Assembly (NCBI RefSeq): GCF_009792895.1
Contig: NZ_WSSC01000002.1
Coordinates: 1 to 64,000, forward strand
Reading direction: 5' to 3'
Source: Pigmentibacter ruber
Lineage (GTDB): Bacteria; Bdellovibrionota_B; Oligoflexia; Silvanigrellales; Silvanigrellaceae
DNA length: 64,000 nt
Position numbers and translations under genes: made by a program. Every line of letters starts with the position of its first letter. The first letter of the stretch is position 1. The notes below the pieces were generated by a model, which saw nothing but the letters and a program-made list of their open reading frames with translations, was not told the DNA's origin and made no database searches. Below, one piece after another: positions 48,246 through 57,253 of the stretch.

Positions 48246-48614
48246 TTACTTCTTCTTGTTCGCAACTGTCTTCTTAGGACCCTTACGTGTACGCGCATTT
48301 GTTTTTGTTCTTTGTCCACGAGCAGGTAATCCCTTACGGTGACGAAGACCACGATAACAACCTAAGTCCATTAAACGTTTAATATTGGACTGAACAAGAC
48401 GACGCAAATCACCTTCTACTGTGTGGTTTGTATCAATAAGTTTTCTTATGGCGTTAATCTGATCGTCGCTGAGATCTTGGGTGCGAGTGTCTCTATTAAT
48501 AGACAATTGATCCAGAATCTTTTGAGAGGATTTACGACCAAGACCATGTATATACGTAAGCGAAATTTCGATACGCTTGTTACGCGGAATGTCAACGCCC
48601 GCAATTCTTGCCAC
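48246..48614 (-). CDS. rpsM: 30S ribosomal protein S13
   Basis: This 122-residue head protein of the 30S subunit contacts the P-site tRNA and the 50S bridge. The sequence is standard: [27 protein letters not shown], then [24 protein letters not shown]. It has a basic tail ending ANKKK. It sits between rpmJ and rpsK, as in most bacteria. Confidence 0.97.
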   Translation of the reverse strand: MARIAGVDIPRNKRIEISLTYIHGLGRKSSQKILDQLSINRDTRTQDLSDDQINAIRKLIDTNHTVEGDLRRLVQSNIKRLMDLGCYRGLRHRKGLPARGQRTKTNARTRKGPKKTVANKKK

Positions 48615-48633
48615 AACTAACCTCCGAAATTAA

Positions 48634-48747
48634 TTAACCTTGACGCTGCTTGTGTTTTTTATTTTCACAAATAACTCTAACTACACCAACTCTACGAATC
48701 ACTTTACATTTGTCGCAAATTGGCTTTACACTAGCTCTAACCTTCAT
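48634..48747 (-). CDS. rpmJ: 50S ribosomal protein L36
   Basis: This 37-residue zinc-ribbon protein begins [19 protein letters not shown] and ends HKQRQG. The zinc ligands are C11, C14, C27 and H32 by count, the classic C+ form. It is in the normal place between infA and rpsM. The ATG at 48747 has AGGAG upstream. Confidence 0.96.
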   Translation of the reverse strand: MKVRASVKPICDKCKVIRRVGVVRVICENKKHKQRQG

Positions 48748-48781
48748 TAGTAAAAACTCCTAGTAAAAACTCACAAAACTT

Positions 48782-49093
48782 TTATTTAGATCTAAAAACA
48801 ATTTTAGCTCTAAATCGACCATCTTTCGTCTTATCATTTGGATTTAGTTCAACTTTTACTCTATCACTAGGTAAAATATTGATACAATTCATTTTCATGC
48901 GACCTGATACATGAGCTAAAACCTTGAGACTATTGTCGAGTTCTACTATAAACAAATTGTTAGGTAACTTTTCAGCAACGATACCTTCCAATTCAACCTT
49001 TCTAGGTTTGTCATCATCATCCAACTCAACCCTTTTGGCATTGTCTTCTTCGTCAAACTTCGCCTTTTTAGGTTTATTATCATATTCAGCCAT
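48782..49093 (-). CDS. infA: translation initiation factor IF-1 with N-terminal extension
   Basis: This 103-residue protein is longer than the usual 72 or so. Residues 33-103 are the IF-1 OB fold ([37 protein letters not shown], then [15 protein letters not shown]), which binds the 30S A site during initiation. Residues 1-32 are an extra, highly charged segment. It includes KRVELDDDD, followed by KPRKVELEG at the domain start, as if a short stretch had been repeated. No internal start with a ribosome site would give the normal length, so the extension looks genuine. It lies between adk and rpmJ. Confidence 0.9.
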   Translation of the reverse strand: MAEYDNKPKKAKFDEEDNAKRVELDDDDKPRKVELEGIVAEKLPNNLFIVELDNSLKVLAHVSGRMKMNCINILPSDRVKVELNPNDKTKDGRFRAKIVFRSK

Positions 49094-49167
49094 TTACGTT
49101 CATACTCCAATGAGAACAAAGAGTGTTATTGGGTATCCCAATCCGCTGCTTAAATCAAGTTCAATCT

Positions 49168-49830
49168 TTACTTTCTTAATAAAATTGATACAATTTCAGC
49201 ATAAACGATCTCGGGGTGTTGTAACCCATCAACAACGCATAAATTATTCCTATCAGCATAAAAAGAAATTAAAGGCTGTGTTTCTTGTTGATAAACTGTA
49301 AACCGTTTTTTAACAGTTTCTGGTTCATCATCTTTGCGGCGAAACATAGTGCCAACTTTTTCACAACTGGTACAAATATATTTTGAGATATCTGTTTGAT
49401 GTGAAAGTGACTCAATTTTTCCACACGCGGAACAAGTCCATCTCTTTTCAAATCTCTCTATTAATTGATCAAGTTCTGCTGATAGAGAAAGAACTAAATC
49501 AACTTTGCTAGAAAACTTACCAATAAGAACATCAAATTCTTTTGCTTGCGAAAGATTTCTTGGAATACCATCAAGCAAAATGACATCACTTTGTTTGAGG
49601 TTCATTTGGTTAAGTGCACTTTCAAGGCATTCAAAAATTGACTTATCATCAACTAAATGACCTGATTCAACAATGCCCTTAACTTTGATGCCAAGAGGCG
49701 ATTCAGAAGCAATTTCCTGACGAATAATTGCGCCAGTTGAGATATGCTTAACTCCAAGACGTGAACTAAGTAAGGAGCATTGAGTTCCTTTGCCAACGCC
49801 CGGAGGGCCTAAAAAAATGATTACCTTCAT
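49168..49830 (-). CDS. adk: adenylate kinase
   Basis: This 220-residue enzyme interconverts ATP + AMP and 2 ADP. It shows the P-loop GPPGVGKGTQ (7-16), the AMP-binding ISTGAIIRQE, DGIPRNLSQA, and a zinc-type lid with CSACGK and CTSCEK near 133-155. The lid Cys pairs are common in Gram-positive and deep-branching Gram-negative enzymes. It follows secY by 13 bases, as in many bacteria. Confidence 0.96.
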   Translation of the reverse strand: MKVIIFLGPPGVGKGTQCSLLSSRLGVKHISTGAIIRQEIASESPLGIKVKGIVESGHLVDDKSIFECLESALNQMNLKQSDVILLDGIPRNLSQAKEFDVLIGKFSSKVDLVLSLSAELDQLIERFEKRWTCSACGKIESLSHQTDISKYICTSCEKVGTMFRRKDDEPETVKKRFTVYQQETQPLISFYADRNNLCVVDGLQHPEIVYAEIVSILLRK

Positions 49831-49843
49831 TTATAACCCTGCT

Positions 49844-51166
49844 TCATAGCCTTGTATCATTGCTTGTCGTTTCTCTTGGTTGAGCTTGTGATGGAAATAT
49901 AAGATGATCATACTTTTGCGTAGCTAACTGTGCTCTTACCTGTCTAATAGCTTCAAGAGCAACACCTACTACGATTAAAAGTGATGTTCCACCAAACGTC
50001 ATCTGTTGAGAAAAAGTACCGCCAACTAAAGAAGGCACTACAACAATGAGATTCATGTAAATCGCACCAGCAAAGGTAAGACGAGTTACAACTGTGTCTA
50101 ACGCTTCCGCTGTTTCACTGCCTGGACGAATACCAGGGATATAGGCATTTTGTTTCTTTAGATTTTCCGCAACATCATCTGATTTAAAGACAATAGAGGC
50201 ATAGAAAAAGGAAAAGAACATCCCAAGAACAACGAACACAGCGTTATAGAGCCAGTGACCTGGTAAAAAATCTGCTAACCATACATTACCAGCCGCATTT
50301 CCAAAACTGAGAAATGTTGCAGGAACTGCAAGAATAGTCGAAGCAAAAATAGCAGCCATGATTCCAGCCATATTTACCTTTAAAGGTAGATGAGTAGCCT
50401 GAGCTGACATCACTCTTTTTCCAACGAGTCTTTTTGCATAATGAATTGGAATTTTTCTATAACTTTGTTCAAAAAACGTAACTGCAAAAACAAGAAATAA
50501 CGCAAAAGCTACAATTCCAACAGCACCCAATAAAGCACCACTGTTTTGTTTGACCATTTCTACAATTGTGTTTGCAGAAGATGGTAAATAGGCAACAATT
50601 CCTGCAAAGATAAGTAAACTAATACCGTTTCCTATACCTTTGTCGGTGATTTGCTCACCTAACCACATTACAAAGCAACTGCCTGCAGCCATTAGGATAC
50701 AAGCCATAACTCTAAATGATAGCCCTGGATCCAAAACAATCATTCCACCATCAGGTCCTCTAGAAGCTTCAAGTCCTGCTGAAAGCAGATAAGCTTGCAC
50801 AAGGGCGAGAAGAACAGAAAGACTCCTTGTAATGCGGGTGATTTTTTGTCTTCCTACGCCACCTTCTTTTTGCATTTGCTCCAAAGCAGGAACAACGACT
50901 GTCATCAGCTGAATGATAATACTTGCAGATATGTAAGGCATAACGGCAAGACTAAAAATGGAGAAGTGACTTAACGCTCCGCCTGAAAACATATTAAATA
51001 TTTTTAGAAGCCCAGCTCCTTGTTGACTTGCAAAAAGAGCAAGCTCTTTCGCATCAATTCCAGGAACCGGTATATGCACTCCAATGCGGAAAACGAGAAG
51101 TGCTAACAATGTAAACAACAAACGCTTTACAAGGACATTTTCTGTCCAGCCACTTCCCTGAGGCAT
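49844..51166 (-). CDS. secY: Sec translocon channel subunit SecY
   Basis: This 440-residue channel protein has ten TM helices. The plug-region block IFNMFSGGALSHFSIFSLAVMPYISASIIIQL and the cytoplasmic loop with GIRPGSETAEALD fit SecY. It exports the many signal-peptide proteins of this window together with SecA, SecE and SecG. It sits between rplO and adk, in the standard spc-operon place. Confidence 0.96.
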   Translation of the reverse strand: MPQGSGWTENVLVKRLLFTLLALLVFRIGVHIPVPGIDAKELALFASQQGAGLLKIFNMFSGGALSHFSIFSLAVMPYISASIIIQLMTVVVPALEQMQKEGGVGRQKITRITRSLSVLLALVQAYLLSAGLEASRGPDGGMIVLDPGLSFRVMACILMAAGSCFVMWLGEQITDKGIGNGISLLIFAGIVAYLPSSANTIVEMVKQNSGALLGAVGIVAFALFLVFAVTFFEQSYRKIPIHYAKRLVGKRVMSAQATHLPLKVNMAGIMAAIFASTILAVPATFLSFGNAAGNVWLADFLPGHWLYNAVFVVLGMFFSFFYASIVFKSDDVAENLKKQNAYIPGIRPGSETAEALDTVVTRLTFAGAIYMNLIVVVPSLVGGTFSQQMTFGGTSLLIVVGVALEAIRQVRAQLATQKYDHLIFPSQAQPRETTSNDTRL

Positions 51167-51173
51167 TCTCTGA

Positions 51174-51593
51174 TTACTCCTCGATGGTTACGCCTTTTGC
51201 GAGCAACTTTTCACGCGCTCCAGAAGACATAACAAAGTTTTTCACTGTTTTAAGCTCTGCAGGTACTTCACCCATTGATAGCAATTTAGCGAAGCCCTTA
51301 GCCACGAAGCTAGAGCCATCTAAAATTCCATTTTCAATATAAGGCGTTGAATCTTTAAGATTTAAAGCTTCTACTGGAATAGCACATGCATTTTTAAATC
51401 CACGTTTAGGAATACGGCGATAAAGAGGAGTTTGTCCACCTTCAAAACCTGGGCGAATGCTAGAGCCAGAACGAGCTGTTTGACCTTTTCCACCACGACC
51501 ACCAGTTTTACCGAGTCCACTTCCAGGACCTCTACCAAGACGACGTCTATCTTTTCTTGCACCCGGATTTGGGCGAAGTTCTTCAATTTTCAC
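51174..51593 (-). CDS. rplO: 50S ribosomal protein L15
   Basis: This 139-residue large-subunit assembly protein has the Gly/Arg-rich start (ELRPNPGARKDRRRLGRGPGSGLGKTGGRGGKGQ) and the block RIPKRGFKN. It is slightly shorter than E. coli L15 (144). It lies between rpmD and secY with short spacers. Confidence 0.96.
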   Translation of the reverse strand: MKIEELRPNPGARKDRRRLGRGPGSGLGKTGGRGGKGQTARSGSSIRPGFEGGQTPLYRRIPKRGFKNACAIPVEALNLKDSTPYIENGILDGSSFVAKGFAKLLSMGEVPAELKTVKNFVMSSGAREKLLAKGVTIEE

Positions 51594-51604
51594 TTTAATA
51601 CTCC

Positions 51605-51802
51605 TTACTCAGCTGGTTCAACTTTGATAAATTGAATTACCTTATTGACCTGGCCAAGAATTGGGTTCACATTAGGTAATACCCGTGAAGAACCTATTTT
51701 AGAAAGACCAAGTGAAACTAGGGTTCTACGCTGTGACTCGCTACGACCAGCAAAGCTACGTAGCAATGTCACTTTAATTTTTGGGGTATGAATTGATTGC
51801 AT
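51605..51802 (-). CDS. rpmD: 50S ribosomal protein L30
   Basis: This 65-residue protein matches L30: IKVTLLRSFAGRSESQRRTLVSLGLSKIGSS, then GQVNKVIQFIKVE. This gene is lost in some lineages but is kept here. It lies 11 bases upstream of rplO and 14 bases after rpsE. Confidence 0.93.
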   Translation of the reverse strand: MQSIHTPKIKVTLLRSFAGRSESQRRTLVSLGLSKIGSSRVLPNVNPILGQVNKVIQFIKVEPAE

Positions 51803-51816
51803 TTAATATTTCCCCT

Positions 51817-52299
51817 TTATTTACGCGCTTTTAAATATTCTTCAGTAGTGGAGAGTTGCTTTAGTCCTTTAAATGCTGCTTTCACAACGTTATGAGGATT
51901 TCTACTACCTTGAATTTTAGCCATGATGTTAGGAATGCCTGCAAGTTCTGCAACTGCACGCACGGAGCTACCAGCAACAATACCGCTACCTTCTGAAGCT
52001 GGGCTTAGAAGGAGCTGGCTTGCGCCAAATTTAGCATTCACCACAAATGGAATAGTTTGTTTTTCCATTGGAACAGTGATGAGTGATTTTTTCGCTTGTG
52101 CAACAGCTTTTCTTACAGCCTCAGGAACTTCTGCTGCTTTGCCAAGTCCGTAACCAACAGTACCTTGACGGTCTCCCACAACAACAAGTGCTGAGAAGCT
52201 CATGCGTCTACCACCTTTTACAGTTTTAGAAACACGTGAAACGCTAACTACACGATCTTCAAAACGATCTTTTTTCTGTTCTTCTTTATTCATTTGCAT
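51817..52299 (-). CDS. rpsE: 30S ribosomal protein S5
   Basis: This 160-residue protein governs decoding accuracy near the mRNA entry site. Standard blocks are GGRRMSFSALVVVGDRQGTVGYGLGKA, the PFVVNAKFGASQLLLSPASEGSGIVAG region and AKIQGSRNPHNVVKAAF. The start could be the ATG at 52299 or the in-frame ATG six bases on. The first is kept because GGAA lies at a workable distance. Confidence 0.96.
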   Translation of the reverse strand: MQMNKEEQKKDRFEDRVVSVSRVSKTVKGGRRMSFSALVVVGDRQGTVGYGLGKAAEVPEAVRKAVAQAKKSLITVPMEKQTIPFVVNAKFGASQLLLSPASEGSGIVAGSSVRAVAELAGIPNIMAKIQGSRNPHNVVKAAFKGLKQLSTTEEYLKARK

Positions 52300-52329
52300 T
52301 TTCTGCTTTTCCTTAATAAAGTTAAGTTC

Positions 52330-52692
52330 TTAGAACTGAAGACCAGCTTCACGAGCGGAATCAGCAAGAACCTGAATACGCCCATGGTATGTGAAACCGT
52401 TTCTGTCAAATACAACAGAACTTACCCCAGCCTTTTTTGCTCTCTCAGCAATAAGCCCACCAACTTTTACAGCCATTGGTTTGCCACGAAGACCCGTTGA
52501 TTTAATTTCTGTCTCAATGGAGCTCGCGCTAGCAATAACAGTACCTTTATTGTCATCAATAAGTTGAGCTTGAATATGACGGCTGCTTTTGAAAATACAA
52601 AGGCGTGGTTTTGTTAAATCAGAAGAACGGCGGCGCCAAAAGCGCATTTTACGCAATTGCCTGATCTTTCTACGATTAATTATACGATACAT
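52330..52692 (-). CDS. rplR: 50S ribosomal protein L18
   Basis: This 120-residue 5S-rRNA-binding protein has the typical basic N-terminus, KPRLCIFKSSRHIQAQLIDD, and the C-terminal FDRNGFTYHGRIQVLADSAREAGLQF. The N-terminus MYRIINRRKIRQLRKMRFW is a little different from common L18 proteins. It sits between rplF and rpsE. Confidence 0.95.
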   Translation of the reverse strand: MYRIINRRKIRQLRKMRFWRRRSSDLTKPRLCIFKSSRHIQAQLIDDNKGTVIASASSIETEIKSTGLRGKPMAVKVGGLIAERAKKAGVSSVVFDRNGFTYHGRIQVLADSAREAGLQF

Positions 52693-52752
52693 AACATCTC
52701 CTGGCTTCCTGCTAACATACAGAAAACTCGACTTTTAATGAGCAGATAAAAT

Positions 52753-53292
52753 TTATTTTTTACCTGCTGATTTACCAACTTTAGTTGCAATAACTTCACC
52801 AGCGTAGCGAATACCTTTACCTTGGTAAGGTTCAGCTGGGCGCACGGAACGAACTTTTGCAGCCACTTGACCGACTAATTCTTTATCAACTCCAGTAATG
52901 TTGACTTTCCCTGCTTTATCAACTTCAAAAGTGATTCCTACAGGTGGGTCAATATTCACAGGATGTGAATAACCAACAGTTAGGTTGAGTACTTTGCCAG
53001 CCATGCTAGCGCGGTAACCAGTACCTTGAATTTCAAGAGACTTGCTGAAACCAGCAGATACACCTTGAATCATGTTGGAAAGTAGGGTTCTGTATAGTCC
53101 CCAGTATGCTGAGCTGTGTTCGCCTTTATTAGCAGATACCACAACTTCATTATTTTGTTGAGCAATTGCAACGCGTCCAAAAGTATCACGCTTTAATGTG
53201 CCCTTAGAGCCATTCACTTCGAGAATATTTCCGTTTAGCTTGACGGTTACTCCCGAAGGAATTTTAATTGGCTGCTTACCAACTCTTGACAT
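52753..53292 (-). CDS. rplF: 50S ribosomal protein L6
   Basis: This 179-residue two-domain protein lies near the GTPase-associated region. It begins MSRVGKQPIKIPSGVTV and contains the C-terminal signature PAEPYQGKGIRYAGEVIATKVGKSAGKK. Length and order are normal. AGGAGG lies before the start. Confidence 0.97.
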   Translation of the reverse strand: MSRVGKQPIKIPSGVTVKLNGNILEVNGSKGTLKRDTFGRVAIAQQNNEVVVSANKGEHSSAYWGLYRTLLSNMIQGVSAGFSKSLEIQGTGYRASMAGKVLNLTVGYSHPVNIDPPVGITFEVDKAGKVNITGVDKELVGQVAAKVRSVRPAEPYQGKGIRYAGEVIATKVGKSAGKK

Positions 53293-53317
53293 AGAAGCCT
53301 CCTAAAGTCCTCGAAAG

Positions 53318-53716
53318 TTACCAAACATAAGCTAATACTTCTCCACCAACGTTTTCTTTACGAGCAGTTCTGCTTGTAAGAACACCTTTTGGAGTCGTAA
53401 GTATAGCGAAACCAAGACCACCACGAATCTTTGGAAGATCCGAAACAGCTTTATAAACACGGCAACCAGGTTTAGAAACGCGAGTTAATCCACGAATCAC
53501 AGGTTGTCCAACTTCAGTGTATTTCATGGCAATTTTAATTTTGCCTTGACCATTATCTTTGATGAGACGGAACCCACGAATGAGACCTTCTGCTTCTAAG
53601 ATTTTTGTAATTTCAATTTTAATAATGCTTGCTGGAACTGTAGTATATTTTAAGCCTGCAGTTGAAGCATTACGGATACGAGTTAACATATCAGCGATTG
53701 GATCAGTAGTGTACAT
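53318..53716 (-). CDS. rpsH: 30S ribosomal protein S8
   Basis: This 132-residue primary 16S-binding protein also represses the spc operon in E. coli. The start DPIADMLTRIRNA and the C-terminal GGLGFAILTTPKGVLTSRTARKENVGGEVLAYVW are canonical. Whether it autoregulates here is unknown, since the E. coli target lies at the rplX-rplE region and rplX is missing. Confidence 0.97.
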   Translation of the reverse strand: MYTTDPIADMLTRIRNASTAGLKYTTVPASIIKIEITKILEAEGLIRGFRLIKDNGQGKIKIAMKYTEVGQPVIRGLTRVSKPGCRVYKAVSDLPKIRGGLGFAILTTPKGVLTSRTARKENVGGEVLAYVW

Positions 53717-53727
53717 ATTTTTTCACC

Positions 53728-53913
53728 TCACCAACTAGCCTTGACCATTCCAGGAATTTGTCCTGAAAGGGCATTTTTACGTAAGCAAATACGACAAACA
53801 CCGAAGTCTCTGTAGTATCCGCGTGGACGACCGCATTGGTTGCAACGGTTGTGTTGACGCGTAGAAAACTTGGCTTTTTTATTTGCTTTATTAATCATTG
53901 CTAAACGAGCCAC
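53728..53913 (-). CDS. rpsN: 30S ribosomal protein S14, zinc-binding (type Z)
   Basis: This 61-residue short S14 has four Cys zinc ligands in [22 protein letters not shown], the C+ form, rather than the long zinc-free form of E. coli. It sits between rplE and rpsH as expected. Confidence 0.97.
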   Translation of the reverse strand: MARLAMINKANKKAKFSTRQHNRCNQCGRPRGYYRDFGVCRICLRKNALSGQIPGMVKASW

Positions 53914-53924
53914 ATCTATCCCCT

Positions 53925-54566
53925 TTACTTTCTAAACGGCATATCGAGGAGAGTAAGAAGTTCACGCGCTGCTTCATCAGTTTTAGCTGATGTAACAATA
54001 GTGATACTCAAACCACGAGTTTTATCTACTTTATCCGCTTCAATTTCAGGAAATATGATTTGTTCGCGGATACCAAGAGAGTAGTTGCCACGTCCATCGA
54101 AACTATTTGAAGAAACTCCACGGAAGTCACGTACGCGAGGTAGTGCAACAGAAACGAGTTTATCGTAGAATTCGAACATACGTTCTTTACGAAGCGTTAC
54201 AGAAGCCCCAATAGGCATTCCTGCACGTAATTTGAAAGTTGCAATTGACTTTTTAGCGCGAGTAATTACTGCTTTTTGACCAGTAATGATTTCGAGCTCA
54301 GCAGCTGCAGCTTCTAGTGCTTTGATATTTTGAGTAGCTTCGCCTTGGCAAGTATTAACAACGATTTTTACGATCTTAGGAAGCTCCATAACATTTTTTG
54401 TTGGATGAAGCTTTTTAAGTTCAGGTAAAACTTTGTCGCTGAACTTTGCCATGTATCTTGGTTTCACACCTTTAGTGTGTTCCCCACGAACAACTACTGC
54501 GCCATAATCAGCGCCTTTTCTTCCACCAGTAGGTTTTTTACCTGCTTGATTTTTTTCGCTTGCCAT
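53925..54566 (-). CDS. rplE: 50S ribosomal protein L5 with N-terminal extension
   Basis: This 213-residue 5S-rRNA-binding protein is about 30 residues longer than usual. The core from about residue 40 is normal: [89 protein letters not shown]. Residues 1-38 are an extra basic Gly/Lys-rich segment. The strong GGAGG site sits seven bases before this ATG, inside the end of rplN, so the extension is supported. It follows rplN directly, where rplX would normally lie in between. Confidence 0.94.
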   Translation of the reverse strand: MASEKNQAGKKPTGGRKGADYGAVVVRGEHTKGVKPRYMAKFSDKVLPELKKLHPTKNVMELPKIVKIVVNTCQGEATQNIKALEAAAAELEIITGQKAVITRAKKSIATFKLRAGMPIGASVTLRKERMFEFYDKLVSVALPRVRDFRGVSSNSFDGRGNYSLGIREQIIFPEIEADKVDKTRGLSITIVTSAKTDEAARELLTLLDMPFRK

Positions 54567-54569
54567 GGA

Positions 54570-54947
54570 TTATAGAACCTCCGGAGCCAAGCTGATAATC
54601 TTGCCACAATTACGTTGTCTTAATTCACGAGCAATTGGTCCAAAAATACGGGTTCCAACTGGCTCTTTTTCATTTTTGACAATTTTTACAAGAACAGCAG
54701 CATTTTCATCAAAACGAATACGAGAACCATCTGTTCTCGAAACTTCTTTCTTACAGCGAACTACAATTGCTTTATGTACTTCACCTTTTTTAACACGCCC
54801 ACCAGGCACAGCATCTCTTACGGAAACGACAATCAAATCGCCAACGCGAGCATAACGACGGAAAGAACCGCCCATTACTCGAATGACGTTAAGAGTGCGC
54901 GCACCGCTATTGTCGGCTGCTACCAGGATTGATTCTGGCTGAATCAC
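54570..54947 (-). CDS. rplN: 50S ribosomal protein L14
   Basis: This 125-residue protein forms part of the intersubunit bridges. It has [26 protein letters not shown] and [26 protein letters not shown] chose the GTG at 54947 because GGGGTG lies five bases before it and it yields the usual MIQPES start. The ATG at 54959 has no ribosome site. Only three bases separate its stop from the rplE start. Confidence 0.95.
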   Translation of the reverse strand: MIQPESILVAADNSGARTLNVIRVMGGSFRRYARVGDLIVVSVRDAVPGGRVKKGEVHKAIVVRCKKEVSRTDGSRIRFDENAAVLVKIVKNEKEPVGTRIFGPIARELRQRNCGKIISLAPEVL

Positions 54948-55010
54948 GATACACCCCATTAAATGAGAAAGAGAAAAGAAACTATTTAACTGCGTTGCTT
55001 ACTTTTTGAA

Positions 55011-55274
55011 TTAGTGAGCAACAACAGAAACTACTTTCCAAGACTTATTTTTTGAAATACGGCGGCAAGGAAGAATATCCACATCTTTTCCTACTGCTAT
55101 ATTTGCAACACCAAAAGTGTCAGCGAACAAAGATGTATGGAGGTGAAGACGTTTGCCATATGTTTTGCTTGGAACAATACGAGGCACTTCTACCTTAACA
55201 GTCTTTGTATCTTTAGAGATCGCTACTACACGGCCTCTAATTGGATTCTTTGTAATTTTATTGTTGTTTTCCAT
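55011..55274 (-). CDS. rpsQ: 30S ribosomal protein S17
   Basis: This 87-residue OB-fold protein binds 16S rRNA early in assembly. The blocks RGRVVAISKDTKTVKVEVPRIV, KTYGKRLHLHTSLFADT and PCRRISKNKSWKVV match S17. Order rpmC-rpsQ-rplN is standard. Confidence 0.95.
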   Translation of the reverse strand: MENNNKITKNPIRGRVVAISKDTKTVKVEVPRIVPSKTYGKRLHLHTSLFADTFGVANIAVGKDVDILPCRRISKNKSWKVVSVVAH

Positions 55275-55287
55275 GTTTATACCTCAA

Positions 55288-55482
55288 TTATTTAGCAGAT
55301 GCTTGTGCTTTTTTACGAGAAACGATTCTCAAATCTCTTCTCAAACCAGCAATCCCACCTGCGTTGCTAATAACAGCAGGGTCCATGGAAACTTTGAACT
55401 TTACAAGCTCTTTTACTAAAGAGTCTTGTTTTTTAGCTGCATCACTAGAGTTTAAATCAGCAAACTTTTTTTGTTTTTTCAT
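55288..55482 (-). CDS. rpmC: 50S ribosomal protein L29
   Basis: This 64-residue protein lies at the peptide exit tunnel, where it helps dock trigger factor and SRP. The C-terminal [14 protein letters not shown] is diagnostic. The ATG at 55482 overlaps the rplP stop (ATGA), with GGGAA upstream. The TTG at 55494 gives an N-terminus longer than the family's. Confidence 0.93.
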   Translation of the reverse strand: MKKQKKFADLNSSDAAKKQDSLVKELVKFKVSMDPAVISNAGGIAGLRRDLRIVSRKKAQASAK

Positions 55483-55907
55483 TGATTTTCCCAAACCTTA
55501 TCACTTCTGCTCATTACGCGTGTTTTGAATGGGAGTTTAGCTGCTGCAAGCTCAAAAGCTTCTTTTGCAAGATTTGCAGGAACACCCTGTACTTCAAAAA
55601 TCACACGGCCTGAACGAATTGGACAAACCCAACGATCCAAACCACCCTTACCAGAACCCATACGTGTTTCAGCAGGCTTTTTAGTAATAGGCTTGTCTGG
55701 GAACACACGAATCCACACTTTTCCACCACGTTTTATATGGCGGGTCAAGGCAATTCGACTTGCTTCGATTTGACGAGCTTCTAATTTTCCAGGTTCAATT
55801 GCCTGAAGAGCAAAATCACCAAAGTCTACGCTATTGCAACGATCTGCAACGCCTTTAATACGACCTTTGTGAGATTTACGAAACTTAACTTTCTTTGGAG
55901 CCAACAT
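55479..55907 (-). CDS. rplP: 50S ribosomal protein L16
   Basis: This 142-residue protein lies near the peptidyl-transferase centre and the A-site tRNA. It starts [19 protein letters not shown] and contains [18 protein letters not shown]-like and [24 protein letters not shown] blocks. It is translationally coupled to rpmC by a four-base overlap. Confidence 0.96.
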   Translation of the reverse strand: MLAPKKVKFRKSHKGRIKGVADRCNSVDFGDFALQAIEPGKLEARQIEASRIALTRHIKRGGKVWIRVFPDKPITKKPAETRMGSGKGGLDRWVCPIRSGRVIFEVQGVPANLAKEAFELAAAKLPFKTRVMSRSDKVWENQ

Positions 55908-55913
55908 GTTTTA

Positions 55914-56603
55914 TTACTCCTCATTGCGTGCAGTTTTTGCAGCAGAAACAGCCATGCTTCCAGCTGTTTTTCCAAAAACTTCACCCTTAAATAACCAAAC
56001 CTTAACACCAATGAGTCCGTAAGTTGTTAAAGCTTCAGATGTACCATAGTCAATATCAGCACGAAGAGTGTGAAGAGGTACGCGACCTTCCATATACCAC
56101 TCTGTACGAGCCATTTCTGCACCATTTAAACGACCGGAAACGCGAATTTTAATACCTTTTCCGCCAGCTTTCATAGCTTGTTGCATAACCTTCTTCATTG
56201 CTCTTCTGAAGGAAATACGTTTTTCAAGTTGCTGTGCAACGTTGAAAGCAGCTAATTGAGCATTTGTATCAGGATTCTTCACTTCAAATACATCAACTTT
56301 GATGGACTTGTCATTAGATTTTAGAACTGTCTTTACTTCATCACGAAGAAGTTCAATTCCTTTACCTTGTTTTCCAATAAGTTTTCCAGGTTTTGCTGTA
56401 TAAACTTTTACTACAACTTGTTTAGCAGCGCGTTCGATTTCAACGCGTGCAACGCCAGCTTCTGCGTATTTTTTTGATATGAACTTGCGAACATTCAAGT
56501 CTTCATTAAGATTTTTTGCAAATTCACGTTTGCTAAACCAACGAGAATCCCAAGTCTTGTTAATCCCAAGTCTCAAACCAATTGGATGTACTTTCTGACC
56601 CAC
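55914..56603 (-). CDS. rpsC: 30S ribosomal protein S3
   Basis: This 229-residue protein at the mRNA entry has helicase activity together with S4 and S5. It starts [23 protein letters not shown] and has a KH domain ([18 protein letters not shown]) and the C-terminal [30 protein letters not shown]. It overlaps nothing and lies six bases before rplP. Confidence 0.97.
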   Translation of the reverse strand: MGQKVHPIGLRLGINKTWDSRWFSKREFAKNLNEDLNVRKFISKKYAEAGVARVEIERAAKQVVVKVYTAKPGKLIGKQGKGIELLRDEVKTVLKSNDKSIKVDVFEVKNPDTNAQLAAFNVAQQLEKRISFRRAMKKVMQQAMKAGGKGIKIRVSGRLNGAEMARTEWYMEGRVPLHTLRADIDYGTSEALTTYGLIGVKVWLFKGEVFGKTAGSMAVSAAKTARNEE

Positions 56604-56617
56604 TGTTGTACCCTCTG

Positions 56618-56941
56618 TTAATTAAGTTTAAGACGAATAGTTAAGTGCGACGTCTTTTTCAAAATAGGCGTTGCACGTCCCTGAGCGCGCGGCATAAACA
56701 TGCGGCGGCGAGGGCCTTCATTCACTACAAAGTCACTTATTACAGTATTTACAGCACTGTTAGCAGGAAGCTGTGCAAGCGCAGAGCGAATAAGCTTTAC
56801 TGTCGCTACAGAACCAGCACGTCTTTCAACAGAAAGAACAGCTATTGCTTGTGGAACAGTTTTGCCAATGATGAGCGGTCTTAACAATCTTGCTTTACGT
56901 GCGGTACACTTTGCAGCATAGTGTGTTGCTTTTGCGTCCAT
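56618..56941 (-). CDS. rplV: 50S ribosomal protein L22
   Basis: This 107-residue protein has a loop that reaches into the exit tunnel. The family pattern is [23 protein letters not shown] at 14-36 and the tunnel loop [27 protein letters not shown] near the end. The [11 protein letters not shown] start is normal for the family. Confidence 0.95.
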   Translation of the reverse strand: MDAKATHYAAKCTARKARLLRPLIIGKTVPQAIAVLSVERRAGSVATVKLIRSALAQLPANSAVNTVISDFVVNEGPRRRMFMPRAQGRATPILKKTSHLTIRLKLN

Positions 56942-56951
56942 AAATTACCTC

Positions 56952-57227
56952 TTACTTTTTCTTAGCGGCTTTTTTATCCGCACCATGACCATGGAAAGTA
57001 CGAGTTGGCGAAAATTCACCAAGCTTGTGTCCAACCATATTTTCGTTCACATAAACAGGAACGAATTTTTTTCCATTGTGAACTGCAAATGTGAGTCCAA
57101 CAAAATCTGGAATAATTGTGGAACGGCGGCTCCAAGTTTTAATTACCTTCCCAGCACCCTTGTTTTTATCTGCTAATTTTAGCAAATGGGTGTCAACGAA
57201 AGGACCCTTTTTCAACGAACGTGACAT
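56952..57227 (-). CDS. rpsS: 30S ribosomal protein S19
   Basis: This 91-residue head protein begins [18 protein letters not shown] and carries [31 protein letters not shown] and [12 protein letters not shown]. All are canonical. It lies between rplB and rplV. Confidence 0.97.
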   Translation of the reverse strand: MSRSLKKGPFVDTHLLKLADKNKGAGKVIKTWSRRSTIIPDFVGLTFAVHNGKKFVPVYVNENMVGHKLGEFSPTRTFHGHGADKKAAKKK

Positions 57228-57253
57228 GTGCTTTTACCCCTTAAGCAATTCGA

